Of a DNA stretch of 64,000 nucleotides, positions 10,801 through 20,644 are shown piece after piece (the first letter of the stretch is position 1; each line of letters begins with the position of its first letter). The notes beneath the pieces are model-generated. The model worked only from the letters and a program-made list of their open reading frames with translations. It had not been told where the DNA came from and ran no database searches. This DNA is from Charina bottae. Its lineage: Eukaryota; Chordata; Lepidosauria; Squamata; Charinaidae. The stretch covers positions 73,509,414 to 73,573,413 of the forward strand of contig JALMGJ010000002.1 in assembly GCA_023362775.1 (NCBI GenBank). Reading direction: 5' to 3'. Both the position numbers and the translations under genes were made by a program.

Positions 10801-13800
10801 CACCAGAACCCTCCCAACCCAATACCTGTTTGGCAAACCATCAACATCCCCACCCGGCCCAAACAAAAAGAAGGCCAAACCCCAAATCCTAAAGAAGGGC
10901 CATTTTTCCAGCCTGGTTTTAGTGAGGAGTTTAAGGATAGGAACAGGAATAGGGCACCTCCAGGAGGCAAATTCTTACTCTTGACCCTCAACTCTGAAAA
11001 ATGTGCCCAAATTGCAGAAGCTGCCTCATTTCAGCAGGGTGACCTTGGGGTGACCTTGAGCAGCCACCGATGGGAACGTGTGGGGGGAAGCGTATTCAGC
11101 CCAGAGGTCACTGGTTTAACATGATGTTTGAACCAGCCCAGTCGGTCTGCTGTGCTCACCGTTATCCTAGCAAGCCCAACTGATAGAATCACAAGCTTTG
11201 GTGCAACACATTTTTAAAGGGCTTACAATACTGACAGAAAGATCCACCCATTTTTTTCTGTCTTTACAAAAAAATCTCAGTTGATTCACGCACTTAAGGC
11301 AGAAAACTTGCATGCCCCTGCCCTCCAGAAGGCAATACTGCATGCGAAATGATAAGGGCAGCCCTACTATGAGGCGAATTCAAGCAGCAGCTTTGAACAG
11401 CAGACCCCGGGGGATGGCAAACTCAGGCGAAGCCCTCTTTATTGTTCTCCAGTAATCCAACAGCCATTTCATTGCCCCAAAGGCTCCATTTTCCAGAACT
11501 GCTTGCCATTCTAGCTGGCCACTCTCTAACTCTCTTGCTGTCTGGGGAATTCTGGGAGTTGAAGGCTACCCATCTTAAATTTGCCAAGGCTGAGAATCAC
11601 TGCTCTAGCTGTTGCTCTAAATGGACAGCCTCCTACTTGGGGTTGTCTCTGTTTCTAAGATGACCAGCGGCATCAGGCAGTGCTGCTGCATCAAAGAAGG
11701 GGGTGTGGTAGGAGGAGTGCTGGAGCCTTCTCCTGACTCAGATGGTGGGGCGTCAGGAGTTCCCACTGCAGAACAGTCTATAGGCGAAACTCTACTCACA
11801 CAACAGGCTTTTTTGCTTTCCCTCCCCTCTTACAACCCCCACTTGCCCCACCACCAGCCATTTTTGAAGTTAGTGATTCTTCAGCATGGAAGGGATGGGA
11901 TCTTGGGACTGGAAAATCAGAAAAAAATTGGCAGGGCTGTGCTGCACAAGCAAAAGTGTCTTTCATCCTTACCAATTATCTCTGGATTCAAGCCCATGAA
12001 GATTAAATGTCAGCTTCTTCAGTCTGTGAGTGTAAAAAATGCCAATAACCCCCCTTTTTTCTTTTCTTTTTTTAAAAAAACGTTTGTTAAGTGGTCAGGG
12101 AATTTGTGATCATCCCCATGCACACAATGCCTGAAATGGCTGTGCGAGAAATCGATGAACTCTACGATGTGTTTCTGGATGTCCAGCTGCACTGGAAGAC
12201 TAAGGTTAGTCAAGGTCAGCTCAACCGAGTGAGCCAGTCTTCCTTCTCTCATGTGCCCATCATGTATTTAGCAGCTCTATCATATATATATATATATATG
12301 AGATAGAGCTGCTAAATACATGATGATATATACAGTATATGAGCCAGTTTGCTCTAGTGGTTAAGGCAACAGGCTAGAAACCAGGAGACTGAGAGTTCTA
12401 GTCCCGCCTCAGGCATGAAAGCTGGCTGGGTGACCTTGGGCCAGTCCCTGTCTCTCAGCCCTAGGAAGGAGCCAATAGCAAACCAGGAGACTGAGAGTTC
12501 TAGTCCCGCCTCAGGCATGAAAGCTGGCTGGGTGACCTTGGGCCAGTCCCTGTCTCTCAGCCCTAGGAAGGAGCCAATAGCAAACCAGGAGACTGAGAGT
12601 TCTAGTCCCGCCTCAGGCATGAAAGCCGGCTGGGTGACCTTGGGCCAGTCCCTCTCTCTCAGCCCTAGGAAGGAGCCAATAGCAAACCAGGAGACTGAGA
12701 GTTCTAGTCCCGCCTCAGGCATGAAAGCTGGCTGGGTGACCTTGGGCCAGTCCCTGTCTCTCAGCCTTAGGAAGGAGCCAATAGCAAACCAGGAGACTGA
12801 GAGTTCTAGTCCCGCCTCAGGCATGAAAGCCGGCTGGGTGACCTTGGGCCAGTCCCTCTCTCTCAGCCCAACTCACCTCACAGGGTTGTTGTTGTGGGGA
12901 AAAGAGGAGGAGGAAGGAGCATTAGGTATGTTCGCCGCCTTGACTTATTTATAAAAATAATAAAGGTGGGATAACAATTAAATAAATAATATATACAGTG
13001 TATGTGTGTGTGTGTGTGTGTGTGTATACACACACACACACACCCAAACACACATACATGCATACACACACACATTCTCTCTTTTTTTAAGAATTTCATC
13101 TTTATGGGAGACTTTAATGCTGGCTGTGGCTACGTGGCAAAGAAGCAGTGGAAAAATATCCGACTACGAAATCACACTGACTTTCTTTGGATAATTGATG
13201 ATAAAAGTGACACAACTGTGAAACCAACAACGCACTGCCCCTATGACAGGTAATGGTTCATGTTACAGCTGACTCATTCATATTCCATTCAGGGCACCTA
13301 CTAAATGCTACCTATTATTGGCAGTATGAAAAGAAACTGTCCATTAGGCTGGCAAAGCTCTAGCTGACTCATCACAGGAGATGAAAACAAGAAAATAGTG
13401 AGAATTGAGCTAGCTAACCTACATGTACAGTAAGGCAGGAATAGACAATATATAGATTGCCTGCAGCCCCCAGTCTTCTTCTGAAGGTTCTTGGATCCCA
13501 CTCTGTCTCTGACGGTCAAAAGTGGATGGCATGGTGATGGTGACCCATCATTTTGAAGTAAGGGGCAATGAAACAAAATACACCCTAAAATAGGCTTCAT
13601 GCAGCTTTACAAAGAAAAACTGTATTCCCCCTCCCCTCCCCCCCACACAAGAAAACTTGGGAAACCCTGCATTTCAATTCACGTACTTCAGATCATTGTC
13701 CCACCCACCCAATATGGCCCACCCCTCCCTTGTTGGGCAGCTCTGGTGGATAGGTGTCCATCCTTTGTGGGAAGTTTTCACCAGGATCACACCCAGTTAT

Positions 13801-16800
13801 GGCAGCCTCTCCCATCAATAATTATGGGAGTCAGACCAAGATATATGGAGGCCAGCTGGCTTTGTTGTTGTTCAGTCGTTCAGTCGTGTCCGACTCTTCG
13901 TGACCTCATGGACCATAGCACGCCAGGCCTTCCTGTCCTCCACTGTCTCCCGGAGTTTACTCAAATTCATGTTCATTACATCGGTGATGCTATCTAACCA
14001 TCTCATCCTCTGCCGTCCCCTTCTCCTTTTGCCTTCAGTCTTTCCCAGCATCAGGGTCTTTTCCAGTGAGTCCTCTCTTCGCATTAGGTGGCCAAAGTAT
14101 TTGAGCTTCAGCTTCAATATCTGTCCTTCCAATGAGCAGTCAGGGTTGATTTCCTTTAGGATTGACTGATTTGACCTCCCTGCAGTCCAAGGGACTCTCA
14201 AGAGTCTTCTCCAGCACCACAGTTCGAAAGCATCAATTCTTTGGCGCTCAGAATTTCTCTGCCCTGTAGTTATATTATAAACCACATAAACCAATTATAA
14301 ACCACTGCAGCCCTATTACCCAGCCCAGTTCCATAGGAGTAACATACATTAAGTTCAAAATGGCTTTTTAAAAAAATACACCGGCCCAGAACTTTACCGT
14401 AGGCTTGCCTTCTTGCTGTGTTGTGTGCAAAGGATCTGAGGAAAAAAACAGCCAGCTCTGGAGAGACAGACGGTGAGGGATTCTCCCCCAGCCTACTTGT
14501 GATACTGCAAGAGTGGGTCAGAGCGCTGGCTGTAGGCCACTGGTGCTCCTGGAAATCGACCATTGGGTCGGCATTCCACCACATGCAATTGCTAACCTTT
14601 TCTGTCTATGAAGGTTCTCAGTCATCCAGGTGGAACAGTCTGTGGCTTGAATCATGTCAACTGGATTTCTATTTTCTTAGTGGAAACGTTTCACTCCTTA
14701 TCCAAGGAGCTTCTTCAGTCTGAGTAAAGTTAGTAAGGGAATCCTTAAATATGTTTCTAGGCTGGCTGTGAGGAGTGCTCTGAACTCTACATTGGAGAAA
14801 CCAAACAACCTTTGTACAGGAGGATGGCCCAACACAGGAGAAGTAACACCACAGGACCAGAGTCAGCAGTTTATCTTCATCTAAAGGAAAAAGGACACTC
14901 ATTTGAGGACATTAATGTTCACATTTTAGACAGAGAAGATAGGTGGTTTGAGAGAGGGGTCAAGGAATCCATTCATGCCAACTTGGAAAATCCTTCCTTG
15001 AATAGAGGTGGGGGCCTCAGGCATAACCTTTCCCCTATCTTCCTTCCTGCTTTGTCTTCTGTGCCTAGGAAGATTAAGACCATTTCACAAGCTCAACAGC
15101 AGCAGGGTAATCTTAACGATCCTCCTTTAGATGATAAAGGGACTTAGAAACAAACATCTCAAAAATAACCATGACCTAGCCCCAGGTGCAAGGTCACACA
15201 GCCAGCCTAGAAACATATTTAAGGATTCCCTTACTAACTTTACTCAGACTGAAGAAGCTCCTTGGATAAGGAGTGAAACGTTTCCACTAAGAAAATAGAA
15301 ATCCAGTTGACATGATTCAAGCCACAGACTAACCTTTTCTGCAATGTATTTCTTCTACAAGGGCCTAGCTGGCTACTAATGCCATGATCTTGTTCTCACT
15401 TCCTCTGATAGGATTGTGCTCCATGGAGATAAGCTCATAAATACCACAGTGCCTGACTCAGCCAATATCTTTGATTTCCAGAGTAACTTCTCCATGACTG
15501 AAGGACAGGTTTGTTGAAACACAGGGGTGATGCCCCAGGGAAACTTGTCTGGGGTTTCACCTCTTGACCTCTGTTGCATCAAAAAGGAAAGAGGTATAGA
15601 AATGGGATCAATCAGGAAAGAAAAAGGGACAAGTAGAGCTGAGAGGCAGATAGACCAAGAAGGGAGAAGAGAGCAGTGTGCACCAGATTCCCATTACTTT
15701 ATCCTCCATTGATGCTAATCAGACTCCTGTGGGCAAAGCTGCCCCGAGAGGAAGCAAGCAAGAATTCCTGTTTTTCTAAAGCAGACTTCCCCAGCCGACC
15801 TCTCAGTATGTTGGAACTGTAATTGCTACAATTCCTGGCCAGCAGCAATCCCCGGAGGACACCAGCTTGCAGAAGGCTGTGCTGTATTGCCATTGGATGA
15901 ATCAGAAGAAACTAAACACTTTGAGCTGTGTTGTATTGCCATTGGATGAATCAGGACTTCAAAAGTCTTGGATATCCAAGAAAGTGTTTGTGATCACCAA
16001 GCTTTCCACTCTTTAAAAAGAGTGTTTTAAATTTATCAAATTCCAACGTCTGACATACTGCAGAACAAAGTGTGAGCTTCCAGTGCTACCTTTATTTCAC
16101 ACTGGTGTCCTTCGGGAAAAAATGGTACAGGGCTGGTGGTTTTTCTTGGCGTGGTGGCTCAGTGGGTAAGATGCCAGGCTTGTCGATCGGAAGATCACAA
16201 GTTCGGAGGTTCGAATCCCTAGCTCTGTGTGTGGAGTGAGCTCCCGCACTCACCCCAGCTCTTGCCAACCTAGCAATTCAAAAGCATGCAAATGCAAGTA
16301 GATTAATAGGTACCACTTCGGTGGGATGGTAACAGCGTTCCGCATGCGTCAAGCCAGCCACATGACCGTGGAAGCGTCTTCGGACAACGCTGGCTCTTCG
16401 GCTAACAAACGGAGATGAGCACCGGCCCCTAGAGTCAGACACGACTGCACAAATGTGCGGGGGGAACCTTTACCTTTACCTGCTTCTCTAAGCATCACCA
16501 ATTTGTTTTCAGAGAAATTAAGGCTACTATACCCGGGCTGAAACAATCTGAATGACCACCGAAGGGCAACAAAATGCTGAGTTTTCTGTGAATCACTGCT
16601 GGTCATTTGGATGTTTGCGGCCCAGCTATGGTGGGCTTAGCAAAATGTGCTTTCACTTTGTGGAAGCCAATCAGCACCTGCAATTCTAATGCTGCCCCTG
16701 CCTTATTCTCTGCTTCTTTACCTTCAGAAGTATCATAGTTTTAATTTTATGCATAATAGTTGTGCGATGTATTAGAACAAGGATGGTAGAACATGGTCTC

Positions 16801-16925
16801 TAACTAAAATACATATTTCTTCACAGGCCTTAGCAGTGAGCGATCACTTTCCAGTAGAGTTCCAGCTGAGAACTACCAGACATTCCTCAAGAAGAAGAGC
16901 AAGATGTTGTAGAGCTCTTGTATAA
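3110..16925 (+). CDS. DNASE1L3: DNASE1L3, deoxyribonuclease I-like 3 (8 coding exons)
   Basis: Secreted Ca/Mg-dependent endonuclease of the DNase I family that degrades chromatin from dying cells. Exons: 3110-3238, 7278-7366, 8726-8809, 10544-10656, 12092-12204, 13092-13249, 15412-15508, 16827-16925. All introns are GT..AG and all phases agree, giving 882 nt and 293 residues (human about 305). Residues 1-16 are a hydrophobic signal peptide; the mature chain starts near LRICSFNVRSFGES. DNase I active-site equivalents are present: E55 (MEIKD), E94 (YKEQYAF), H149 (PMHTMPE), D183/N185 (GDFNAGC), D267/H268 (SDHFPV). The conserved disulfide pair is C188/C225. The basic C-terminal tail (RHSSRRRARCC) is the hallmark separating DNASE1L3 from DNASE1. 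The chosen ATG has A at -3 and begins the signal peptide directly. The gene is convergent with FLNB, matching human 3p14 synteny. Confidence 0.96.
4025..4060. repeat. (TG)n microsatellite
   Basis: About 15 TG dinucleotides in DNASE1L3 intron 1, trailing into TGTTTG and TATG variants. Confidence 0.9.
4748..5450 (-). mobile_element. tRNA-derived SINE carrying five 102-bp tandem units
   Basis: Read on the - strand: an A-box-like head (GGTCTAGTGGTTAAGGC), a B-box-like region, a CORE/MIR-like body (TGACCTTGGGCCAGTC), and a tail ending in a long (ATTT)n. The body is amplified: GGCCCAAGG recurs at 4938, 5040, 5142, 5244 and 5346, exactly 102 bp apart. Long open frames here are a by-product of the 102-bp (34-codon) period. 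Confidence 0.85.
5940..6035 (+). mobile_element. CR1-type LINE 3' terminus
   Basis: GTAAACCGCCCAGAGTCCCC, then GGGGAGTTGGGCAGTGATAA and an AATAATAAT tail. Confidence 0.65.
6952..7032. mobile_element. short hAT MITE (81 bp)
   Basis: Same ends as the 1724-1858 element. Flanks TTCTACTC and CTCTACAC agree at 6 of 8 positions, an aged target duplication. Confidence 0.75.
7278..7366 (+). CDS. DNASE1L3: DNASE1L3 coding exon 2
   Basis: Acceptor TCCTCAG, donor GTAAGA. Encodes residues 44-72 plus two bases of codon 73 and carries the metal-binding glutamate in MEIKD. Confidence 0.93.
7367..8725 (+). other. DNASE1L3 intron 2, no gene seen
   Basis: AT-rich intron with no recognised element. Near 8400-8470 is a G-rich stretch ending in a (GGGGGA)-like run. 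Confidence 0.5.
8726..8809 (+). CDS. DNASE1L3: DNASE1L3 coding exon 3
   Basis: Acceptor CTTCCCAG, donor GTATGT. Encodes residues 73-101, including SDRLGRRNYKEQYAFFY with the catalytic glutamate E94. Confidence 0.93.
8867..9163. mobile_element. GC-rich hAT element, 8-bp duplication CTGTAAGG
   Basis: Ends CAGTGCTTTCCAAA and TTTGGAAAGCTATG; flanked by CTGTAAGG at 8859-8866 and 9164-9171. The interior is GCG/GGC-rich with repeated CGACACAC motifs. It lies in DNASE1L3 intron 3, 57 bp past exon 3; the alanine- and proline-rich frames across it are compositional. Confidence 0.85.
9164..10543 (+). other. DNASE1L3 intron 3, remainder
   Basis: Apart from the hAT element at its start, no repeat or exon recognised; AT-rich. 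Confidence 0.45.
10544..10656 (+). CDS. DNASE1L3: DNASE1L3 coding exon 4
   Basis: Acceptor CACTGCAG, donor GTTAGA. Encodes residues 101-139 with the conserved FSREPFVVWFNSP segment. Confidence 0.93.
11540..11602. mobile_element. hAT MITE right-half fragment
   Basis: GGGAATTCTGGGAGTTGAAG through GCTGAGAATCACTG matches the right half of the 1724-1858 element. The left half is missing. Confidence 0.6.
12092..12204 (+). CDS. DNASE1L3: DNASE1L3 coding exon 5
   Basis: Acceptor TTTGTTAAG, donor GTTAGT. Encodes residues 139-176: FVIIPMHTMPE with catalytic H149, then REIDELYDVF. Confidence 0.92.
12259..12324. repeat. hairpin: 23-bp perfect arms around an AT core
   Basis: Arms 12259-12281 and 12302-12324 are exact reverse complements, separated by 20 nt of mostly alternating AT. 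It begins 55 bp after DNASE1L3 exon 5. Confidence 0.9.
12342..12988 (+). mobile_element. tRNA-derived SINE carrying five 102-bp tandem units (inverted partner)
   Basis: Head GTTTGCTCTAGTGGTTAAGG; then GAGAGTTCTAG recurs at 12391, 12493, 12595, 12697 and 12799, exactly 102 bp apart. The tail reads CTCACCTCACAGGGTTGTTG. Flanked by a 16-bp target duplication, ATATATACAGTATATG at 12326-12341 and one mismatch from it at 12989-13004. Same family and same internal linker as 4748-5450, opposite strand. Confidence 0.88.
12999..13075. repeat. (TG)n/(CA)n self-complementary microsatellite
   Basis: A TG run passes through TATA into a CA run, so the tract can fold on itself. It ends about 17 bp before the AG of DNASE1L3 exon 6. 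Confidence 0.9.
13092..13249 (+). CDS. DNASE1L3: DNASE1L3 coding exon 6
   Basis: Acceptor TTTTTTTAAG, donor GTAATG. Encodes residues 177-229: NFIFMGDFNAGC with D183 and N185, both disulfide cysteines, ending CPYDR. A long TG/CA tract lies about 20 bp before this acceptor. Confidence 0.94.
13863..14268 (-). mobile_element. Bov-B LINE 3' end (C-terminal coding part)
   Basis: On the - strand it encodes the Bov-B C-terminus: RIDAFELWCWRRLLRVPWTA, KLKYFGHLMRREDSLEKTLM and MVHEVTKSRTRLND with stop. 5'-truncated; in DNASE1L3 intron 6. Confidence 0.88.
14605..15328 (+). mobile_element. Penelope-like element: GIY-YIG endonuclease fragment between inverted repeats
   Basis: Reading from 14764 to the stop at 15145-15147, the frame gives GCEECSELYIGETKQPLYRR, a GIY-YIG nuclease core, then EDRWFERGVKESIHANLENP and SLNRGGGLRHNLSP, typical of Penelope-like retroelements. 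The reverse transcriptase is absent. It is bracketed by inverted repeats of roughly 130 bp (about 14637-14765 and 15200-15328). The 13-bp duplication CTAACCTTTTCTG at 14592-14604 and 15329-15341 marks one insertion. It sits 84 bp before DNASE1L3 exon 7. Confidence 0.85.
15412..15508 (+). CDS. DNASE1L3: DNASE1L3 coding exon 7
   Basis: Acceptor TCTGATAG, donor GTTTGT. Encodes residues 229-261, IVLHGDKL through IFDFQSNFSMTEGQ. Confidence 0.93.
15785..15870. mobile_element. MITE fragment
   Basis: ATGTTGGAACTGTAATTGCT and AATTCCTGGCCAGCA resemble degenerate halves of a common palindromic squamate repeat. Confidence 0.35.
16148..16480 (+). mobile_element. Sauria-type SINE
   Basis: tRNA-like head (GGCTCAGTGGGTAAG, GTTCGAATCCC), body with GCGTCTTCGGACAACGCTGG and tail CCTTTACCTTTACC shared with Bov-B-mobilised Sauria SINEs. 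In DNASE1L3 intron 7. Confidence 0.9.
16827..16925 (+). CDS. DNASE1L3: DNASE1L3 coding exon 8 and stop
   Basis: Acceptor CTTCACAG. Encodes residues 262-293: VSDHFPVEFQL with the catalytic D267/H268 pair, then an arginine-rich tail with a Cys-Cys pair and the stop TAA at 16923-16925. Confidence 0.93.
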   Translation, partial: ALAVSDHFPVEFQLRTTRHSSRRRARCCRALV

Positions 16926-17150
16926 AAAATCCAGTGAACTGCTGTTCTACTAAAACCTAAACACAGAAACACAAAAATGTATATTCACAAGAAAAGAGCT
17001 GGGTTTTTTTGTCATTTTTATGTACATCTCACTGCACTATGATATATTTACCCAAAAAACGCAAAACCCATATCTTTATAATATTCAAAGCATTCAAGGT
17101 TAATGTAATATTGCTTATTTATAAAATAAACAAATCAAGATTAATTTGAA
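16926..17150 (+). terminator. DNASE1L3: DNASE1L3 3' UTR and polyadenylation signal
   Basis: AATAAA at 17125-17130, about 200 bp after the stop, followed by a T-rich stretch. The exact cleavage point is inferred. A second AATAAA near 17483 could serve a longer form. Confidence 0.6.
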
Positions 17151-17556
17151 TGTCTTACCAGTTTCTACAGCATGGATTGTTTGGTGAAGCAGTTTGTTCA
17201 GAATTGTTCCTTATCTGACCTTGTAAAAAACAAAATTTAAGTAGTCAAAACAGAGCTGTTTGTATATATTTTTTGCAAAGTTCAAATCCTGCAGATACAC
17301 AACCCCTTGGAAGTCAGAGAAATGTGGAGCTGTTGTTTCGGGCTGGATTCCAAAGGTCACCATAATAAACTCCATTGTACTGAGATAGTGGCTTGGTTCA
17401 CACATTGCTAAGACACAGCCTGGAGTTTGTGGCTCCCATTGTATGAACCAAGCCAATGTGCTCCATCTCCAAATAATTATTGAAATAAACTGTGACTTAA
17501 TATACTGTGTGAAGCCAGCTCAACCATTTAGATATCCTTGAACTCCAGAAATTCTT

Positions 17557-19943
17557 TTTTTTAATAAATTTTATTGAATTTTAAAATACATATTAAAAGT
17601 TAATACAAAAAAAAAGAAATAGAAATACAAAGTAAGAAAAAAGTAAAGAAAAAGTGAAGTTAAAAAATAACAAACAAAGAAAATATAGAAAATAGATGTC
17701 CTCCAATTTATCTTTGAACTTTAAGTACAATAGTTAACTTTAAATGTTAGTCCTTCATACAATACACAGGAACTTTTCTTTGTCATATACCCTATGATTT
17801 CTATAATCCAATCTTCTGTTCTTCATATAGGTTTCACCTTTCTTGATATCTTCCAACAATCCATCTATGGTTTCTACTCCTTGAAATAGTAATCAAATGT
17901 TCATTGCTGCATCAGTTCGATGTTTTTCATTTGCTCTTTCCATTTTTACATCTATATTTATATCTTCAATAAAATCCAATTAGTATAACAAATAAAGGCC
18001 TTATTTACTTCTAATAAAATATAATATATTCTATTCATATTATGACTATATATTCCACTAATACATAACCTAACATATTATATAACATAATACATAATAT
18101 AGCAATTCTTATAATTCTTATAATATTCATACATACATATTCATACATAATATTGTAAAAATATGTCATCCTATAATAACATTAATTCTAATTCTAATTC
18201 CACCTCATCATCCCATTATCTTCTTATATATATATATCTCCATAAAGGAAAAATAAGCCATAACATCAACCTCCATTTATATTTATAATTCTATATCTCA
18301 ACCATCCATCTGCAATTTCCACTCCTTGGGACAATGTCCATCTAAACTGAATACAAAACCTAACATAACACATAACCTAATACATAATATACCAATTCTT
18401 ATAATATTCATACAACATATTCATACATAATATCATCCTGTAATAACCTTCATTCGAATTCCATCTCATCATCTCATTATCTTCTCATAAATGTATCTCC
18501 AAAAAAAGTAATCTATAATATCAACTTATATTTATATTTATAATCTTATATCTTACACTTAGAATATCACATTTTTATGCATCCATACAGTTTCTTATAT
18601 CAGCTCTCACTCTGTGTACAATCCAGATCCGCGTTTTCATTAACCTTGTGTCCCATATCATCATAGTAAATCTCCTGTTTAGGTTATGCCAAGATCACAA
18701 TATGCAACTTGTTTTATTCTGTAACTCATGTGGGATGTCAAAATGTTTATTTTACCATATCTATCAATTTGCATGTTAAGATCTTCCTGTCTCAGCTGCC
18801 ACAATGTGTTTATGCCCAAACGTTTAATAGACCACCTCCTGTAAAATATCATAATCTTCTTCTGTACCAATATATTCAAAATCCTCTTTCCCTGTTTCTC
18901 TACTGGCTCAAGGGATCTTCCCTGTTTCTAAATCTGTCCCTTGTGTCTTCTGTTCCTGAGCCACCAAAACTATAAATATACGTTCTATTGATTTCTTAAT
19001 TTCCAAAAGAGCTTCACTAATTTCTTTCTTAAAATCCTGAAGTGCTGTAAAAAATGCCATTCTCACCTACACCTCCTTTTCAGGCTGCCGTAATTAGCTG
19101 TTGTAGTCAAAACAAGAACACTTTCCCAGGGAATGTGTAGTCAGCTGATCTGTTGTTATCAGTGATGTCTGTTTCTTTAAGTAAGAAAAACTTTTAAAAT
19201 AAAAGATGAAAAATTCCACAGAGCAGTATTTCAAAGAGTTTGTAAAAGGAAAAATAAAAATAAATTCCAAGTGAGACAAAGTCCGTTCTAAAAAAAAGTA
19301 GAAAAATAAGAAGGAAAAAAGGCACACATTCTCTGTACTTTATTCTTCAGGCTGCAAGCTGCTTAACCCAAACAAACAGTTTCTCAGAAGTCAATTATTT
19401 TGTCGAATGAAAAATTACCAACAAAATCTCTTAAGTCCCAATTTCTCTGATACAAAAGAAAGGTTTAAAAAAATGCAAACTTTTCATTATGTTGCAAAAA
19501 TAAAATCTATCAAACTTCCACCAAAATTAATTATAGCAAAGAAAACACAAGATTAGCCAACATTTTAAGCAAAGTCCAGAGATAAATTTTAGATAATAAA
19601 AACGTTCTAATCTAAAGGAAAAAACTAATATAAAGTGATCTAAAAGCTGGCTGCCGCTCTTATGTCTCCCAAGAGACTTACGTTCCCTGCAGAGCTAGGA
19701 TCCTCCTTCGGCCATTCCATTGCATTCACCCCCGTTCCTCTCCGTGGTGGAAACTACAAAGAAAAACAGGAGTGGGCAATTCCAATGGCTCTGTGAGCAA
19801 TCTTCTGGTCCTCCCCTCTTCAGGGGGAAGCTTCAGTGGTCTTACAAATTCTGTAGACCCCTGCAAACAAGGTAAAGTCAGCCAGTTCTCAGAGCTCTGA
19901 GAAACTCTGACTTATCGAGCTGCCAGCCAGGCTTGGAGTCTCC
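17557..19943 (-). mobile_element. L1-like element, 2.4 kb, without reverse transcriptase
   Basis: Bounded by an exact 17-bp duplication, GAACTCCAGAAATTCTT at 17540-17556 and 19944-19960. The A tail (T run at the left end) fixes the - orientation. Read that way: a GC-richer 5' region (19943 to about 19600), a degenerate ORF1-like start with a charged, coiled-coil-like segment (FKKEISEALLEIKKSIER), a broken frame ending near 18679, then about 1.1 kb of AT-rich sequence. No RT motif. Confidence 0.75.
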
Positions 19944-20380
19944 GAACTCCAGAAATTCTTGAATGGAAGGTGTTCTTGAATTCCTCCAGGTGCTTTTGCC
20001 TCCAAATGTTCTTTCATAGTAATGTATGTTGACTGTCTTTGGGAAAATAATACATAAACATAAAAGATAATCACAAGTAAAGATTGACCAGCCCAATGAA
20101 GGCTATTATGCTGTATTAGATTTTATCTCATGGCTTGACTGTACTTTGATGTGCAGGATTTAATTTTTTTACAGTACTATAGTAACATATTAGAGACCAT
20201 GTTATTAAAAATCTGATAACAATGAGTGTCCATATTACTAGAGCAAACAATTACACAGGGCTTTTTTTCCTTAAGCAAATAAGAATTATCTTTATTAACT
20301 GTGTATAGAACCATACAATTGGAAGGGACCATGTAAGCTTTGAAATCCAGTCACCTGTAGAATGTGTTCATCCACAACAG

Positions 20381-20644
20381 TGTAATGGGCAGAAGGAATA
20401 ACTTTGAGGAACAGGAGGAAGAGCCGCTACCAAGACAACAGTCAAATAAAAGAAACCTGAGTCCCGGCAAGAACTGTAACCTGAGAAAACATCTCAGACA
20501 ACACCCTCCCTAGTTCTCATGAAGAAAAAGGGGGGAGGGGGGAAGCACATTCAGACTTGCAAGAGTCTGTTACCATAACCTTATAATAAAAATAGTATTG
20601 GCCTGCATGATTTTACTCATCTGGTCTACTCTGAAGGGCTGACA
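20381..20644 (+). mobile_element. solo LTR, family B (264 bp)
   Basis: Begins TGTAATGGGC, ends GGGCTGACA; AATAAA-type signal about 70 bp before the end. Exact 5-bp target duplication AACAG at 20376-20380 and 20645-20649. No internal retroviral genes; a remnant of an endogenous retrovirus-like element. Confidence 0.8.

Noticed and set aside
12354..12954. 156- and 179-codon frames in the second SINE array
   Set aside because: Same 34-codon period as the first array; not a repeat protein.
16148..16230. tRNA-like sequence with A and B boxes
   Set aside because: It is the head of a Sauria SINE: the cloverleaf is imperfect and the SINE body follows directly. The same applies to the heads at 41574, 56705 and 29072.
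3110..16925. DNASE1 or DNASE1L2 as the nuclease identity
   Set aside because: The basic C-terminal tail, NVRSFGES start, SREPFVVWF block and FLNB linkage point to DNASE1L3.
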